DNA from: Tatumella saanichensis | GTDB lineage: Bacteria > Pseudomonadota > Gammaproteobacteria > Enterobacterales > Enterobacteriaceae | Direction: 5' to 3' | DNA length: 64,000 bases | NCBI RefSeq assembly: GCF_000439375.1 | Contig: NZ_ATMI01000005.1 | Span: 30,733-94,732 of the forward strand | Shown: positions 39,631-50,822 of the stretch, one piece after another | Layout: every line of letters starts with the position of its first letter | Numbering within the stretch: the stretch's first letter is position 1 | The notes under the pieces: generated by a model | What the model was told of the DNA's origin: nothing | The model's input: only the letters and a program-made list of their open reading frames with translations | The model's database searches: none | Translations under genes and position numbers: made by a program

Positions 39631-41883
39631 CTACCTGTAATCAGGTTTCACACCAAACCACTGATGATACCAGCGTGGGAAAATTTCTTCGCGCAGTTGT
39701 GAAATCTGGTAGCCCCGATTGTCAATCTTCAAGGTAATCTGACCAGACACAGCCGTATCAAACCAACGAAATCCATTATCGCGGTAACGGCTAATCACCG
39801 AGGATGATGGCATTTTCCACGCGTTGTAGCGAGCCAACGAGGCTATAGCCACCTGCCCTTGTACCCTGCGCAGCAATACCGGCAGCGAGGAGGTATTGCT
39901 GCCATGGTGTGGAACTTGGATAAAGGTCGAGGCTAATCGCTGCTTCTCTAGCGCGACCAGTTGTTGCTCCCCTTGCCGTTCAATATCACCGGTCAGCAAT
40001 AGGCTAAAGCGACCGTCTGAAACGCTGATTACACAGGAATCATTATTGCCACTGCGCGACTGTCGGACGGGCGGCCACAGTACCTTGAAATTGAGTCGCT
40101 GCCATTGCCATTGATCACCGCGCTGGCAGGAAAGCGACCCCGCGGTGGCAAATGCTGTGCGCAGTGGCAACTGTGGCCACCTCGCCTGTAGTGACTGCCA
40201 ACCACCATAATGATCGAGATGGCGGTGGCTAATGATCACTTGTTGCGGCCGCAACCCCTGCTGTAGCAGCCAGGGTACGATGATAAGTTGCCCGGCATCG
40301 CTGGTTTGCCAGCGATTACCGGTATCATAAATGACGGCTTCATCTCCTTGGCGGATCACTACCGACAAGCCATGGCCGACGTCCAGCATATCAACACGCC
40401 ATAACTCCTTTCGTACAGGGTAGCGCCACAGAAGACAGCACAACAGTATGGCAAGACAGTGTCCGGGAAAGCGAAGGATCAACAGACTGCGCGTCACGGC
40501 CAGTCCCCCCCAGACTAATACTGCCCACAAACTGAAATCTGTTACCGATCGCCATCCCGGTGGTGGACTTTCTAGCAACAACACCAGCCACTGCAGTGAG
40601 TCATCGGCCAACTGCCATATGCCGCCAGAGTGACCAGTAGGCAGTAGCAGCAATGCTAACGCACTAAGTGGCAGAGTCACCAACGACACCAAGGGGATCG
40701 CCACCATATTGGTGGCCAACGCACTGAGGCTGATGCCTTTGAACAGCAGCGCTTGCAGCGGCAGCATCAATAGCAGCATTCCAGCCTGTAGATGTAACAA
40801 TTGCAACAAATGCCAGCGTCGGCCGCGGGCATACGGTGGCGACAGCGGGAACCAGCGGTACCAGCTCAGCAGCATCAGTACCGCTAACCAGGAAAGCCAG
40901 AAGCTGTCCGATAAGGCCAGCAACGGGTCACTCACCAATAACAGTGCCCCACATAACAACCACACCTGCCAGCTACTGACATTCTGAAAGCGCTGACGGA
41001 ACAGATACCAAAGGGTCATAGCCAGCATAGCCCTCAGTGCTGGAGGCTGCCCCCCAGACAACCAAGTGTAACAGGCAGCCAGCACCAAGCTGCCAACACG
41101 AGGAACTATCGGGTGCAGCAAACAGTGTGGTAACACTCTCTGTATTGCCCGTAACAGCCACCAACCGATGCCCGCAACCAAGCCAATATGCATCCCAGAA
41201 ATCGCCATCAGGTGGGCGATACCGGTCACGCGGAATAACTGTGACACCGATGGCGGTAGGGTATCCCGTAACCCGAATAATAGCGCGCGGATCACACCAC
41301 TGTAGGTAAGTCTATCCGTTTCCACCTCGCTGGCGCTAATCACTCGGCTACGTAAGTCACAGGCAGCATTAAGGGCTGTTTTGTCCAGCATTTGTCCCTG
41401 CAGGGGTATACCGTTAGCCAGTGCATTGCGCTGACTGTCATAACCCCCTTCGTTCAGTAGACTGTGCACGGGTTTTAGCCGTAGCCTCATAACCCAGCGC
41501 TGACCGGGACAGATATCCAGCATAGTGCCTTGACTGTAGATCCAGGCCGACAGTACCGGGAACAACACCGCCTGATCACTGCGACGAATACGCACCTTAA
41601 CACGTTCTTTAAAGGGCTCTACCGCGCTGACAGTCACCTCAGCCGTGATCGGACGGAGGGTCAGTGCACGTATCTGTGACAGTTGCTGCTGAGCAGAGGT
41701 CGCGGCCCAGCAGAATACCCAGATAAATAGCGCCCCGCATTGCCAGACTCTGTTATCACGGCGGACTAGCCATAATGACAACAGCAACAAAAATCCTATC
41801 AGCCCACGACTCGGTAGTTGTGGTAGAAACAGTAGCATTGCCACCGCCGTCACGATAATAAGGCAACAAGCAGTAAGATTCAC
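39631..41883 (-). CDS. ycaI: ComEC/Rec2-family DNA-uptake channel protein (YcaI)
   Basis: I place the start at a GTG at 41883, which has GGGGGAG a few bases upstream and gives 750 residues, close to E. coli YcaI (754). An in-frame ATG at 41979 would add 32 polar residues. The order is N-terminal helices, an OB-like periplasmic domain, a competence domain of about nine helices ([22 protein letters not shown]), and a C-terminal metallo-beta-lactamase-like domain. That last domain has [27 protein letters not shown] and [10 protein letters not shown]. In competent bacteria ComEC carries one DNA strand through the inner membrane; natural competence here is not shown. Confidence 0.9.
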   Translation of the reverse strand: MNLTACCLIIVTAVAMLLFLPQLPSRGLIGFLLLLSLWLVRRDNRVWQCGALFIWVFCWAATSAQQQLSQIRALTLRPITAEVTVSAVEPFKERVKVRIRRSDQAVLFPVLSAWIYSQGTMLDICPGQRWVMRLRLKPVHSLLNEGGYDSQRNALANGIPLQGQMLDKTALNAACDLRSRVISASEVETDRLTYSGVIRALLFGLRDTLPPSVSQLFRVTGIAHLMAISGMHIGLVAGIGWWLLRAIQRVLPHCLLHPIVPRVGSLVLAACYTWLSGGQPPALRAMLAMTLWYLFRQRFQNVSSWQVWLLCGALLLVSDPLLALSDSFWLSWLAVLMLLSWYRWFPLSPPYARGRRWHLLQLLHLQAGMLLLMLPLQALLFKGISLSALATNMVAIPLVSLVTLPLSALALLLLPTGHSGGIWQLADDSLQWLVLLLESPPPGWRSVTDFSLWAVLVWGGLAVTRSLLILRFPGHCLAILLCCLLWRYPVRKELWRVDMLDVGHGLSVVIRQGDEAVIYDTGNRWQTSDAGQLIIVPWLLQQGLRPQQVIISHRHLDHYGGWQSLQARWPQLPLRTAFATAGSLSCQRGDQWQWQRLNFKVLWPPVRQSRSGNNDSCVISVSDGRFSLLLTGDIERQGEQQLVALEKQRLASTFIQVPHHGSNTSSLPVLLRRVQGQVAIASLARYNAWKMPSSSVISRYRDNGFRWFDTAVSGQITLKIDNRGYQISQLREEIFPRWYHQWFGVKPDYR

Positions 41884-42050
41884 ATGGCTCCCCCGTCGAA
41901 AAAGGAGACTATGACAGTGTGGTGCAATGGACAACAGCGAGGTAATGACAGGTTGCGCAGTATTTGGCAGGGTATTCAAGGAACAGAACGGAGGGAAATA
42001 TTTTTACGGAAGTTGCTCCGCAGAACGGCAGTTGTTGTTGAACGATAGAC

Positions 42051-42080
42051 AAAAAAAAACGATACCAGTAGGTATCGTTT
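42051..42080 (-). terminator. ihfB intrinsic terminator
   Basis: The stem aaacgatacc / ggtatcgttt has an agta loop and is followed on the minus strand by a run of nine or more T. The gap between ihfB and comEC (about 210 bases) shows nothing else. Confidence 0.88.
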
Positions 42081-42097
42081 TTAGCATCTTCTGAAAG

Positions 42098-42394
42098 TCA
42101 GGCTTTGGCATTCAGCGCCAGATTAGCACGGTCACGTAACTCTTTACCGGGTTTAAAGTGGGGAACGTATTTACCTTCCAGTTCCACCTTATCGCCAGTT
42201 TTCGGGTTACGACCAGTACGTGGGGCGCGGTAGTGCAAAGAAAAACTGCCAAATCCACGGATTTCGATACGATCGCCCTGAGCCAAGGTAGATGCCATAT
42301 GTTCCAGCATCTCTTTCACAGCATCTTCAACAGCCTTGGCCGGAATATGTGTTTGCTGGCTGGCAAGGCGCTCGATCAACTCAGACTTAGTCAT
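42098..42394 (-). CDS. ihfB: Integration host factor subunit beta
   Basis: The 98-residue DNA-bending protein pairs with IhfA. The HU/IHF fold is intact: [38 protein letters not shown] and the beta-arm [15 protein letters not shown] with the intercalating Pro in RNPKTG. The C-terminus (ANLALNAKA) is a few residues longer than and different from E. coli (94). It lies 90 bases downstream of rpsA, the E. coli order. Confidence 0.97.
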   Translation of the reverse strand: MTKSELIERLASQQTHIPAKAVEDAVKEMLEHMASTLAQGDRIEIRGFGSFSLHYRAPRTGRNPKTGDKVELEGKYVPHFKPGKELRDRANLALNAKA

Positions 42395-42483
42395 GGATCC
42401 TCCGATGATTTCCTATTTGGAACAATTGACAGCTTGCCTGATCGGACAACAGCCATTGGCTGCTGTCCGCTATTTCAGGGCAA

Positions 42484-44163
42484 TTACTCGCCTTTAGATG
42501 CCGCTTTGAACGCTTCAGCCATCGCGTTAGAGAAGTTGCCTTCGTCTTGCTGCTTGTTGTTCACAGTAGCAATAGCATCTTTCTCGTCAGCTTCGTCTTT
42601 CGCACGGACAGACAGGCTAACAACACGGTTCTTACGATCAACACCGGTAAACTTAGCTTCAACATCGTCGCCAACGTTCAGAACCAGAGTTGCATCTTCG
42701 ATACGGTCGCGTGAAGCTTCAGAAGCGCGCAGGTAACCTTCAACGCCGTCAGCTAATTCAACTGTAGCACCTTTCGCGTCAACTGCAGTAACTTTACCAG
42801 TTACGATCGCACCTTTTTTGTTCAGTGTGATGTAGTTGTTGAAAGGATCTTCAGCCAGCTGCTTAACGCCTAAAGAGATACGCTCACGTTCTGCATCAAC
42901 CTGCAGTACAACGGCAGCGATTTCGTCGCCTTTTTTGTACTCACGAACAGCTTCTTCGCCAGTCGCATTCCAAGAGATGTCAGACAAGTGAACCAGACCA
43001 TCGATACCACCGTCCAGGCCGATGAAGATACCGAAGTCAGTGATTGACTTGATTTTACCTTCAACGCGATCGCCTTTGTTGTGGGTCTCTGCGAACTGCT
43101 GCCATGGGTTGGATTTGCACTGCTTCAGACCCAGGGAGATACGACGACGTTCTTCGTCGATGTCCAGAACCATAACTTCAACAACATCACCGACGTTAAC
43201 AACTTTAGACGGGTGAATGTTCTTGTTGGTCCAGTCCATTTCAGAAACGTGTACCAGACCTTCAACGCCTTCTTCGATTTCAACGAAGCAGCCGTAGTCA
43301 GTCAGGTTGGTCACGCGGCCAGTCAGACGAGTGCTTTCTGGGTAACGCTTAGCGATAGCAACCCAAGGATCTTCGCCCAGCTGTTTCAGGCCCAGAGATA
43401 CACGGGTACGCTCGCGGTCGAATTTCAGTACCTTAACGGTGATTTCGTCGCCAACGTTAACAATTTCGCTTGGATGTTTAACACGTTTCCACGCCATATC
43501 AGTGATATGCAGCAGGCCGTCAACACCACCCAGATCAACGAATGCACCGTAGTCAGTCAGGTTCTTAACGATACCTTTGACTTCCATGCCTTCCTGCAGG
43601 TTTTCCAGCAGCTGATCACGTTCTGCACTGTTCTCAGATTCGATAACAGCACGACGTGAAACCACGACGTTGTTACGTTTCTGATCCAGCTTGATTACTT
43701 TGAATTCAAGCTCTTTGCCTTCCAGGTGCAGAGTATCACGAACCGGACGTACATCTACCAGTGAACCTGGCAAGAACGCACGAATACCGTTCAGCTCAAC
43801 AGTGAAGCCGCCTTTGACTTTGCCATTGATAACACCGGTAACGGTTTCAGCTTCTTCGTACGCTTTTTCCAGCGTGATCCACGCTTCGTGACGCTTAGCT
43901 TTCTCACGAGACAGCAGGGTCTCACCGAAGCCGTCTTCTACAGCGTCCAGGGCAACGTCAACTTCGTCACCTACCTGGATTTCCAGTTCGCCGGCTGCGT
44001 TTTTGAACTGCTCTGCAGGAATTGCAGATTCAGATTTCAGGCCCGCATCAACCAGGACGATGTCTTTGTCGATAGCAACAACAACACCACGAACAATGGA
44101 ACCCGGACGGGTTTCGATTTCATTCAGCGACTCTTCAAAGAGTTGAGCAAAAGATTCAGTCAT
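42484..44163 (-). CDS. rpsA: 30S ribosomal protein S1
   Basis: The 559-residue protein has six S1/OB domains beginning near residues 20, 105, 190, 275, 362 and 450. Domains 1-2 anchor to the ribosome and 3-6 bind mRNA leaders. The start at 44163 ([13 protein letters not shown]) matches E. coli S1; an in-frame ATG 36 bases upstream is rejected. The 130-base gap after cmk is A/T-rich and likely contains promoters and the structured leader through which S1 represses its own synthesis in E. coli. I did not resolve that fold. Confidence 0.98.
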   Translation of the reverse strand: MTESFAQLFEESLNEIETRPGSIVRGVVVAIDKDIVLVDAGLKSESAIPAEQFKNAAGELEIQVGDEVDVALDAVEDGFGETLLSREKAKRHEAWITLEKAYEEAETVTGVINGKVKGGFTVELNGIRAFLPGSLVDVRPVRDTLHLEGKELEFKVIKLDQKRNNVVVSRRAVIESENSAERDQLLENLQEGMEVKGIVKNLTDYGAFVDLGGVDGLLHITDMAWKRVKHPSEIVNVGDEITVKVLKFDRERTRVSLGLKQLGEDPWVAIAKRYPESTRLTGRVTNLTDYGCFVEIEEGVEGLVHVSEMDWTNKNIHPSKVVNVGDVVEVMVLDIDEERRRISLGLKQCKSNPWQQFAETHNKGDRVEGKIKSITDFGIFIGLDGGIDGLVHLSDISWNATGEEAVREYKKGDEIAAVVLQVDAERERISLGVKQLAEDPFNNYITLNKKGAIVTGKVTAVDAKGATVELADGVEGYLRASEASRDRIEDATLVLNVGDDVEAKFTGVDRKNRVVSLSVRAKDEADEKDAIATVNNKQQDEGNFSNAMAEAFKAASKGE

Positions 44164-44292
44164 ATTGATAATCTTAGGATTCTTCAATTTAACGTCCATC
44201 TGACATCATTGTCGGATGGGGTTGTTTCACATTCTTCGCCTCATCCATGAAACGAAGGTAGAGCATTCGGCACGGTCATTACCGTGATAGTA

Positions 44293-44973
44293 TTAGGATG
44301 TCTTTAGCAATGAATGCGCATAATTCAGCGATTTTTCAATCACTTGATCTATGGTCATACCGGTAGAATCAATCACCAGTGCATCACTTGCAGGCACTAA
44401 AGGCGCCACTGCACGGTTACGGTCCCGGTCATCCCGTTCCTTTATCTCGGATAAAAGGCGCTCAAAGTTAACATTAAAGCCCTTATCCTGCAACTGTAGC
44501 ATGCGCCGCTCCGCTCTTTCTTCGGCGCTGGCATCAAGGAAAATTTTCACCTGTGCCTCCGGGAACACCACAGTTCCCATATCACGGCCATCAGCAATCA
44601 GGCCAGGAACTTCCTTAAAGGCTCGCTGGCGACGCAGCAGCGCTTCACGAACCCGCGGAAATGCCGCCACTTTCGAGGCAGTATTACTCACTTCCTGGGT
44701 GCGGATCTCCTGGGTCACTTCTTCCCCTTCCAAAATGACCTGCAGTTCGCCGTTCAGCGACACAAAGCGGACATCTAGATGGGCGGCCATCGGCACCAGT
44801 GACTCTTCAGAACTGATGTCGACCTGATGATGGAGGGCCGCCAGAGCCAACACTCGATAGATGGCGCCGGAATCCAGCAAATGCCATTGCAGTGCTTCCG
44901 CCAGCGCTTTGCACAGCGTCCCCTTCCCTGCCCCGCTTGGGCCATCGACGGTAATCACCGGGACTGTTGTCAT
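44293..44973 (-). CDS. cmk: Cytidylate kinase
   Basis: The 226-residue kinase phosphorylates CMP and dCMP. The P-loop [17 protein letters not shown] is at residues 8-24; the NMP-binding insert and the [15 protein letters not shown] segment (about 125-140) are characteristic of bacterial Cmk. A GAGGAGA ribosome binding site precedes the ATG, and a TATACT -10 lies upstream. E. coli ycaL, which lies between aroA and cmk, is absent; only 145 bases separate the genes here. Confidence 0.97.
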   Translation of the reverse strand: MTTVPVITVDGPSGAGKGTLCKALAEALQWHLLDSGAIYRVLALAALHHQVDISSEESLVPMAAHLDVRFVSLNGELQVILEGEEVTQEIRTQEVSNTASKVAAFPRVREALLRRQRAFKEVPGLIADGRDMGTVVFPEAQVKIFLDASAEERAERRMLQLQDKGFNVNFERLLSEIKERDDRDRNRAVAPLVPASDALVIDSTGMTIDQVIEKSLNYAHSLLKTS

Positions 44974-45118
44974 TATTCTCTCCTCGTTACTGCTCAGGGT
45001 TTCAGCCTGGAAAAATCCGTTACGCTAAGTATACCTTCTCTGCCGCTAACCCGCAGTAGCTTATTCCGACAACCCGCACCGGTCACCGAATATTCCGCTA
45101 AGACTGAACCCCGTACTC

Positions 45119-46399
45119 TTAACGACTCAGGGCTGCAAACTGGCGGAAATAGTCAGGGAACGTTTTCGCCGTACAACCCGGGTCGAGAATGGTGACCGCA
45201 GTATCCGATAACGCCACCAGCGAAAAACACATCGCGATACGGTGATCATTATAGGTCTCAATTTCCGCATGGGTCAGGGTTTGCGGTGGAGTGATACGAA
45301 TATAATCGTGCCCTTCATCCACAATGGCTCCCACTTTACGAAGCTCTGCCGCCATGGCCGCCAAACGATCGGTCTCTTTAACCCGCCAGTTATAGATGTT
45401 GGTCATCAGAGTACTGCCTTCGGCAAACAGGGCTGTAGTGGCAATGGTCATAGCCGCATCAGGGATATGGTTCATATCCATCTCAATACCTTTAAGGGTA
45501 CCGCGGTGACAGGTAATATAATCCTCGCCCCATTCAATCTCGGCACCCATTTTTTCCAGTACATCCGCAAAACGGATATCGCCCTGTACGCTATTACGGC
45601 CGATCCCGGTAACCCGAACGCTCCCCCCTTTGATGGCCGCTGCCGCCAAGAAGTAAGAAGCTGATGATGCATCGCCTTCCACTAAGTACTCGCCCGGTGA
45701 CTGATAACGCTGGCCACCCTGGATCACAAAACGCTGATACTGCTGATTTTCCACCTCAACCCCGAAGCATTTCATTAAGTTAAGGGTAATATCGATATAG
45801 GGCTTAGAGACCAACTCGCCTTTAATAGTGATGACAGTCTCTTCAGGCGCCAGCGGTGCAGCCATCAGCAGCGCCGTCAGGAACTGACTGGAGACACTCC
45901 CATCGACACAGATTTCTCCCCCGCGGAAGCCACCTTTCAGTTCCACCGGTGGATAGTGTTCATTTTCCAAATAGTCGATCTCTGCGCCACCTTGACGCAA
46001 TGCATCGACCAAGTGACCAATCGGACGCTCTTTCATTCGCGGCTCACCGGTGAGCACAATACGATTATCCGCTAAACTCAAGGCTGCGGCCAATGGACGC
46101 ATCGCGGTACCCGCGTTACCAAGGAACAGCTCCAACGCCTTATCCGAATGCAGGGCAGCACCGGTGCCGGTCACTTCACACAGGGTACGATCGTCAGATA
46201 GGCGATAGCTGACACCCAACTGGGATAAGCCGTTCAGCATATGTTTAATGTCGTCACTGTCTAGCAGGTTAGTGAGACGGGTAGTCCCTTCGGCCATAGC
46301 GGCCAGCAGCAGGGCACGGTTAGAGACGCTTTTAGATCCTGGCAGGTTAATGGTTCCGTCAATGTGCGATATCGGTTGTAAGGTCAGAGAATCGGTCAT
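45119..46399 (-). CDS. aroA: 3-phosphoshikimate 1-carboxyvinyltransferase (EPSP synthase)
   Basis: The 426-residue enzyme condenses shikimate-3-phosphate with PEP, step six of the shikimate pathway. The substrate-binding Lys/Ser/Arg in [14 protein letters not shown] (about residues 20-33), the PEP-loop [13 protein letters not shown] (about 92-104) and the catalytic Asp/Glu of the C-terminal domain (ETDRLAAM) are present, as in class I EPSP synthases. The start at 46399 ([11 protein letters not shown]) matches E. coli; a longer frame upstream runs through the serC-aroA terminator and is rejected. Confidence 0.98.
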   Translation of the reverse strand: MTDSLTLQPISHIDGTINLPGSKSVSNRALLLAAMAEGTTRLTNLLDSDDIKHMLNGLSQLGVSYRLSDDRTLCEVTGTGAALHSDKALELFLGNAGTAMRPLAAALSLADNRIVLTGEPRMKERPIGHLVDALRQGGAEIDYLENEHYPPVELKGGFRGGEICVDGSVSSQFLTALLMAAPLAPEETVITIKGELVSKPYIDITLNLMKCFGVEVENQQYQRFVIQGGQRYQSPGEYLVEGDASSASYFLAAAAIKGGSVRVTGIGRNSVQGDIRFADVLEKMGAEIEWGEDYITCHRGTLKGIEMDMNHIPDAAMTIATTALFAEGSTLMTNIYNWRVKETDRLAAMAAELRKVGAIVDEGHDYIRITPPQTLTHAEIETYNDHRIAMCFSLVALSDTAVTILDPGCTAKTFPDYFRQFAALSR

Positions 46400-46420
46400 G
46401 TTTTTTACTCTTTTTATAAG

Positions 46421-46444
46421 AAAAAACCCCGTCGGGGACGGGGT
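46421..46444 (-). terminator. serC-aroA intercistronic terminator/attenuator
   Basis: On the minus strand, ccccgtc / gacgggg is followed by six T. It lies between serC and aroA, 22 bases before the aroA start. A similar terminator is known in the E. coli serC-aroA operon and reduces aroA relative to serC. Confidence 0.85.
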
Positions 46445-46472
46445 AAGCATCACTACTGAATAACCCGTTGGA

Positions 46473-47558
46473 TTAGCCGTGACGGCGCTCAAAGTCCAGC
46501 ATAAAGTCAGTCAGTGCCTGCACGCCGGCCAGAGGCATCGCATTGTAAATTGAGGCGCGCATCCCCCCCACCACACGGTGACCTTTCAGTGCATGTAAGC
46601 CCTGGCTCAGAGACTCTTCCAAGAACAGCTTGTCCAGCGCGGAATCGGCTAACTGGAAAGGCACGTTCATGCGTGAGCGGTTAGCGGCCGCCACATTATT
46701 GCGATAGAAATCGCTGTTATCAATGGTGCTGTACAGCAGTTCGGCTTTTGCTTTATTGATTTTCTCCATCGCCGCGACACCGCCCTGCTCTTTCAGCCAC
46801 TGGAAAACCAGTCCTGACAGGTACCACGCATAGGTTGGCGGGGTATTGAACATGGAATCGTTGTTTGCCAGCACCTGGTAATCGAACACCGAAGGCAGAT
46901 CTTTACGGGCATGACCCAACAGATCTTCACGAACTATCACCAGCGTCAGGCCGGCAGGACCGATATTTTTCTGGGCACCGGCGTAAATCACGCCAAAACG
47001 GCTGACATCAATCTGATGAGAAAGAATGGTTGAGGAGAAGTCCGCGACCACTACTTTGTCGCCGAAATTTGGTTGTTCATAGATAGCCGTGCCATCGATG
47101 GTTTCATTCGGGCAGTAATGGACATAGGCGGCATCATCATTCAGCTGCCACTGGTTCATAGGCAGCAATGCCGTTTTACCATCCTGATTGACTTTGATAT
47201 CAATGGTGTTCGGTGAGCAGAATTTTTCCGCTTCTTTAATCGCACTGTGAGCCCAGTAACCACCGTCGATATAGTCTGCGCTGGCGGCACCATTCAGCAG
47301 GTTACCGGGAACGGCAGCAAACTGTCCACGGCCACCACCATGACAGAACAGTACTTTATAATTAGACGGAATGTTCAGCAGATCGCGAAAATCCTGTTCT
47401 GCTGTCTGTGCAACCTGAATAAATTCTTTGCTGCGATGACTGATTTCCATTACGGAAGTGCCCAGTCCCTGCCAGTTGGTCAGTTCCTGTTCTGCACGAC
47501 GAAGCACTTCTGCCGGCAGCATTGCGGGGCCGGAACTAAAATTATACACCTGCGTCAT
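46473..47558 (-). CDS. serC: Phosphoserine/phosphohydroxythreonine aminotransferase
   Basis: The 361-residue PLP enzyme acts in serine and pyridoxine synthesis. The Schiff-base Lys lies in [14 protein letters not shown] (about residue 197), and [13 protein letters not shown] marks the N-terminus. Operon with aroA, separated only by the terminator-like hairpin. The 285-base gap to divergent ycaO holds both promoters; in E. coli ycaP lies in this interval and is absent here. Confidence 0.98.
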   Translation of the reverse strand: MTQVYNFSSGPAMLPAEVLRRAEQELTNWQGLGTSVMEISHRSKEFIQVAQTAEQDFRDLLNIPSNYKVLFCHGGGRGQFAAVPGNLLNGAASADYIDGGYWAHSAIKEAEKFCSPNTIDIKVNQDGKTALLPMNQWQLNDDAAYVHYCPNETIDGTAIYEQPNFGDKVVVADFSSTILSHQIDVSRFGVIYAGAQKNIGPAGLTLVIVREDLLGHARKDLPSVFDYQVLANNDSMFNTPPTYAWYLSGLVFQWLKEQGGVAAMEKINKAKAELLYSTIDNSDFYRNNVAAANRSRMNVPFQLADSALDKLFLEESLSQGLHALKGHRVVGGMRASIYNAMPLAGVQALTDFMLDFERRHG

Positions 47559-47843
47559 TTCTACTCACCCTGTTACCACGAACGATTATCCGATAGCTGT
47601 CGGTTTTATCACTGCCACAAAAGCGCTGCAATAATAAATCATCCTTAAGGTTGAATTTAATGAATATCACCATCAGGCCGCCGCAGTCAGGGGGATTATT
47701 CTGTCCTGCCAAACAGAGGAGCGGTAGTCGCAGAGGGCTTTTTCCAGACAATTTTCGCCGTGGCCGATAGCCGCCACCGGATAAAATCCGTATCATTGAC
47801 CGTTAACAGACCCCTTTATCATACTCTGGGAGTACGCGGCACT

Positions 47844-49607
47844 ATGACGCACACTTTTATTCCAGGCAAAGATGCCGCATTAGAAGATTCAATTACCCGT
47901 TTTCAGGACAAACTTCAGGGGCTGGGCTTCAACATTGAAGAAGCCTCATGGCTAAACCCGGTTCCCAATGTCTGGTCGGTTCATATCCGCGACCGTGATT
48001 GCCCCTTGTGCTTTACTAATGGTAAAGGTGCCAGTAAGAAAGCCGCGTTAGCCTCTGCACTGGGTGAGTACTTTGAGCGTTTATCCACCAATTACTTTTT
48101 TGCAGATTTCTGGCTGGGTAAAGACATTGCGGAAGGTGATTTCGTTCATTACCCGAATGAAAAATGGTTCCCGCTGACCGATGATGACAGTCTGCCAGAA
48201 GGGCTGCTGGATGCGGACCTGCACGCGTTTTACGATCCCGATAATATGTTGGGTGCGAGCCTTTTGATCGACCTGCAATCCGGGAATGACGAACGTGGGA
48301 TTTGCGCCCTGCCGTTCACCCGCCAGTCTGACAACGCACAGGTGTACATCCCGATGAATATTGTCGGTAACTTGTATGTCTCCAATGGTATGTCCGCCGG
48401 GAATACCGCCAATGAAGCTCGGGTTCAGGGGCTGTCAGAGGTATTTGAGCGTTACATTAAAAACCGCATTATCGCAGAGTCCATCAGCCTGCCAGCGATC
48501 CCTGACAGTGTAATGGCACGCTATCCCGCGGTTACCGCAGCTATCCGTCAGCTTGAAGCGGAAGGTTTCCCCATTTTTGCCTACGACGCCTCACTGGGCG
48601 GAAAATATCCCGTTATCTGTGTAGTCCTATTCAATCCAGCCAACGGAACCTGTTTTGCCTCCTTTGGTGCACATCCGGACTTTGGAGTGGCGTTAGAGCG
48701 TACGGTCACTGAACTGTTGCAGGGTCGCAGCCTGAAAGATCTGGATGTGTTCACTCCACCGACCTTCGATGATGAAGAAGTGGCTGAACACACCAACTTG
48801 GAAACGCACTTCATCGATTCCAGCGGCCTGATCTCTTGGGATATGTTCAAGGATACGCCGGATTATCCGTTCGTTGACTGGTCTTTCTCCGGAACGACCG
48901 AACAGGAATTTGCCACCCTGATGGCGATTTTCCGTGACGAGAACAAACCCGTCTATATCGCCGATTATGAGCATCTGGGTGTCTACGCCTGCCGCATTAT
49001 CGTGCCGGGAATGTCTGACATTTATCCCGCCGAAGATCTGATGCTGGCGAACAATAATATGGGCGCTGATTTCCGTGAGACCTTCCTCAGTCTGCCGGGC
49101 AGCGAATGGCAAGCTCAGGATTATCTTAACCTGATCACCCGTATCGATGACGAAGGTCTCGACGATTTCACCCGTGTTCGCGAATTGCTGGGTCTGGCCA
49201 CCGGTAAAGATACTGGCTGGTCAACGCTGCGCGTCGGTGAATTAAAAGCGATGCTCGCCTTGGCGGGGGGTGACCTGGATCAGGCATTGATCTGGACAGA
49301 GTGGACGATCGAATTTAACGGTTCAGTGTTCAGTGCTGAACGCGCCAATTACTATCGATGCCTGCAAACCCTACTGTTACTGGCGATGGAAGAAGATCGT
49401 ACTGCGGTAGAATATCTGAATGCCTTCAATCGCATGTATGGTAGCGAGACCGTAGAAGCGGCCTCAGCGGCCATCAGCGGTGAAGCTCCATTCTATGGCC
49501 TGCAAGCCGTGGACAGCGAACTGAAAGCCTTCCCGGCTCACCAGTCTCTGCTGGCCGCCTACGAAAAACTGCAGGTGGCGAAGCGCCGTTTCTGGCAACA
49601 GGGCTAA
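47844..49607 (+). CDS. ycaO: YcaO-domain protein YcaO (ribosomal protein S12 beta-methylthiolation factor)
   Basis: The 587-residue protein has an N-terminal YcaO domain (residues 1-400). ATP-binding segments include NGKGASKKAALASALGEYFERL, NEARVQGLSEVFERY and LERTVTELLQGR. The C-terminal TPR-like region is typical of the non-azoline E. coli YcaO. In E. coli it assists RimO in beta-methylthiolating Asp88 of S12. I chose the ATG at 47844 (MTHTFIPGKDAALEDSI), which matches E. coli (586) and has GGGAGT upstream; a frame extending 28 codons earlier is rejected. No azoline-peptide precursor gene is nearby. Confidence 0.95.
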   Translation: MTHTFIPGKDAALEDSITRFQDKLQGLGFNIEEASWLNPVPNVWSVHIRDRDCPLCFTNGKGASKKAALASALGEYFERLSTNYFFADFWLGKDIAEGDFVHYPNEKWFPLTDDDSLPEGLLDADLHAFYDPDNMLGASLLIDLQSGNDERGICALPFTRQSDNAQVYIPMNIVGNLYVSNGMSAGNTANEARVQGLSEVFERYIKNRIIAESISLPAIPDSVMARYPAVTAAIRQLEAEGFPIFAYDASLGGKYPVICVVLFNPANGTCFASFGAHPDFGVALERTVTELLQGRSLKDLDVFTPPTFDDEEVAEHTNLETHFIDSSGLISWDMFKDTPDYPFVDWSFSGTTEQEFATLMAIFRDENKPVYIADYEHLGVYACRIIVPGMSDIYPAEDLMLANNNMGADFRETFLSLPGSEWQAQDYLNLITRIDDEGLDDFTRVRELLGLATGKDTGWSTLRVGELKAMLALAGGDLDQALIWTEWTIEFNGSVFSAERANYYRCLQTLLLLAMEEDRTAVEYLNAFNRMYGSETVEAASAAISGEAPFYGLQAVDSELKAFPAHQSLLAAYEKLQVAKRRFWQQG

Positions 49608-49621
49608 CCGCATTCACCGAT

Positions 49622-49653
49622 AACAGCGCTGCACAGCCAGCGCTGTTTTTTTC
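49622..49653 (+). terminator. ycaO intrinsic terminator
   Basis: The stem aacagcgctg / cagcgctgtt has a 6-nt loop and is followed by seven T. Confidence 0.9.
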
Positions 49654-49800
49654 TCTATAACCCTCCCTTGACCTGACCGGACACCACCGCACCTCAACAA
49701 AATAAGCACTTTTTAAAAAATTTTTTAACCATTATAATCAGCAGGTTACCTATAAATCACCCTTATTTTGGTGAGTATTCCCCAGAACTTCCTCGCTAAA

Positions 49801-49814
49801 ATGATCCACATCAA
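49801..49814. promoter_or_regulatory. FNR box upstream of focA-pflB
   Basis: ATGAT-ccac-ATCAA differs by one base from the FNR consensus TTGAT-N4-ATCAA and lies 59 bases before the focA start. In E. coli FNR and ArcA activate the focA-pfl promoters without oxygen. A short palindrome (ctctacttgtagtagag) follows near 49840. Confidence 0.75.
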
Positions 49815-49872
49815 TACCCACCAATGACCCATTTGTTACTCTACTTGTAGTAGAGAAACCGTAGAGGTTAGT

Positions 49873-50733
49873 GTGAACACTGACAATTCTTTTGAACTGT
49901 TACCCCCCGCTGCCTTAGCAGCAGTTGCTGAAGCTAACGGCATCACTAAAACGCTGAAACACCCCTTACACACTTTTTTGCTGGCGATCATGGCTGGCGT
50001 ATTTATCTCCGTCGGATTCACCTTTTATGTCACCGCCACAACCGGTATCGATGCGCTGCCCTATGGACTGGGTCGTCTGGCAGGCGGGATCGCCTTTTCT
50101 CTTGGTCTTATGCTGGTCATTGTCTGTGGTGCCGAACTGTTTACCTCTGCGGTATTGACCGTTGTGGCTAAAGCCAGCGGAAAAATTACCCTTGGGCAAC
50201 TGGCCCGCCACTGGCTAAACGTCTACGCCGGCAATCTGGCCGGAGCGTTGCTGTTTGTCTGCTTAATCTGGCTGTCCGGACAGTACCTGGTCGCGGGTGG
50301 GAGCTGGGGAGCGAATGTCCTGCAAATTGCTGACCACAAACTGAGTTATAGCTTCAGCCAAGCGCTGTGCCTCGGTATCTTGGCGAATCTGATGGTCTGC
50401 TTGGCAGTCTGGATGAGTTATGCCGGTCGCACCCTTACCGATAAGCTGCTAGTGATGATCCTGCCAGTGACCATGTTCGTGGTCTGTGGCTTTGAACACA
50501 GCATCGCAAACCTGTTTATGGTGCCACTCGCGATTATCATCAAAAGCTTTGCAGGACCTGAATTCTGGCAACTGAGCGGGCTTACAGCAGAGCAATTTTC
50601 TGCCCTGACGCCTGGACAGTTTCTCGTGAATAACTTAATTCCTGTCACCCTCGGCAATATTCTCGGTGGTGCGCTGTTAGTGGGATTAACCAACTGGTTT
50701 ATTTACCGGCGTAATGGGCCCGTCAGCCACTGA
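49873..50733 (+). CDS. focA: Formate channel FocA
   Basis: The 286-residue pentameric formate/nitrite transporter family channel has six transmembrane helices. The characteristic loops are FISVGFTFYVTATTG (about residues 43-57), VVCGAELFTSAV and WLNVYAGNLAGALL. GFEHSIANLFMVP carries the gating His near residue 209. The start is GTG at 49873 with AGAGG upstream, as the N-terminus NTDNSFELLPPAAL lines up with E. coli FocA (285). It moves formate made by PflB across the inner membrane. It leads the focA-pflB unit; 89 bases separate it from pflB. Confidence 0.96.
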   Translation: MNTDNSFELLPPAALAAVAEANGITKTLKHPLHTFLLAIMAGVFISVGFTFYVTATTGIDALPYGLGRLAGGIAFSLGLMLVIVCGAELFTSAVLTVVAKASGKITLGQLARHWLNVYAGNLAGALLFVCLIWLSGQYLVAGGSWGANVLQIADHKLSYSFSQALCLGILANLMVCLAVWMSYAGRTLTDKLLVMILPVTMFVVCGFEHSIANLFMVPLAIIIKSFAGPEFWQLSGLTAEQFSALTPGQFLVNNLIPVTLGNILGGALLVGLTNWFIYRRNGPVSH

Positions 50734-50822
50734 CATCCCCCTTACATACCGTTCATTTTTGACCCAGCAGAGGGCAGCTCCCTGCCCATATGCTGATATC
50801 AACCTAATAAGGCAGGCGTATC

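Noticed and set aside
39631..41883. ComEC as evidence of natural competence
   Set aside because: The homologue is universal in this order and no other competence gene lies in the window, so it cannot be used to infer DNA uptake here.
43081..43659. 192-codon + strand frame opposite rpsA, and another at 42158-42736 opposite ihfB/rpsA
   Set aside because: Both are shadows of strongly conserved genes; the second even crosses the gene boundary. No ribosome binding site or similarity supports them.
47760..47843. 28-codon N-terminal extension of YcaO
   Set aside because: It is not conserved in the family; the ATG at 47844 has the ribosome binding site and the family N-terminus, and the extension overlaps likely promoter sequence.
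47844..49607. YcaO as part of an azoline-modified peptide (TOMM/LAP) cluster
   Set aside because: The protein is the standalone E. coli-type YcaO with a C-terminal TPR-like region, flanked by serC and focA; there is no dehydrogenase, E1-like partner or precursor peptide nearby.
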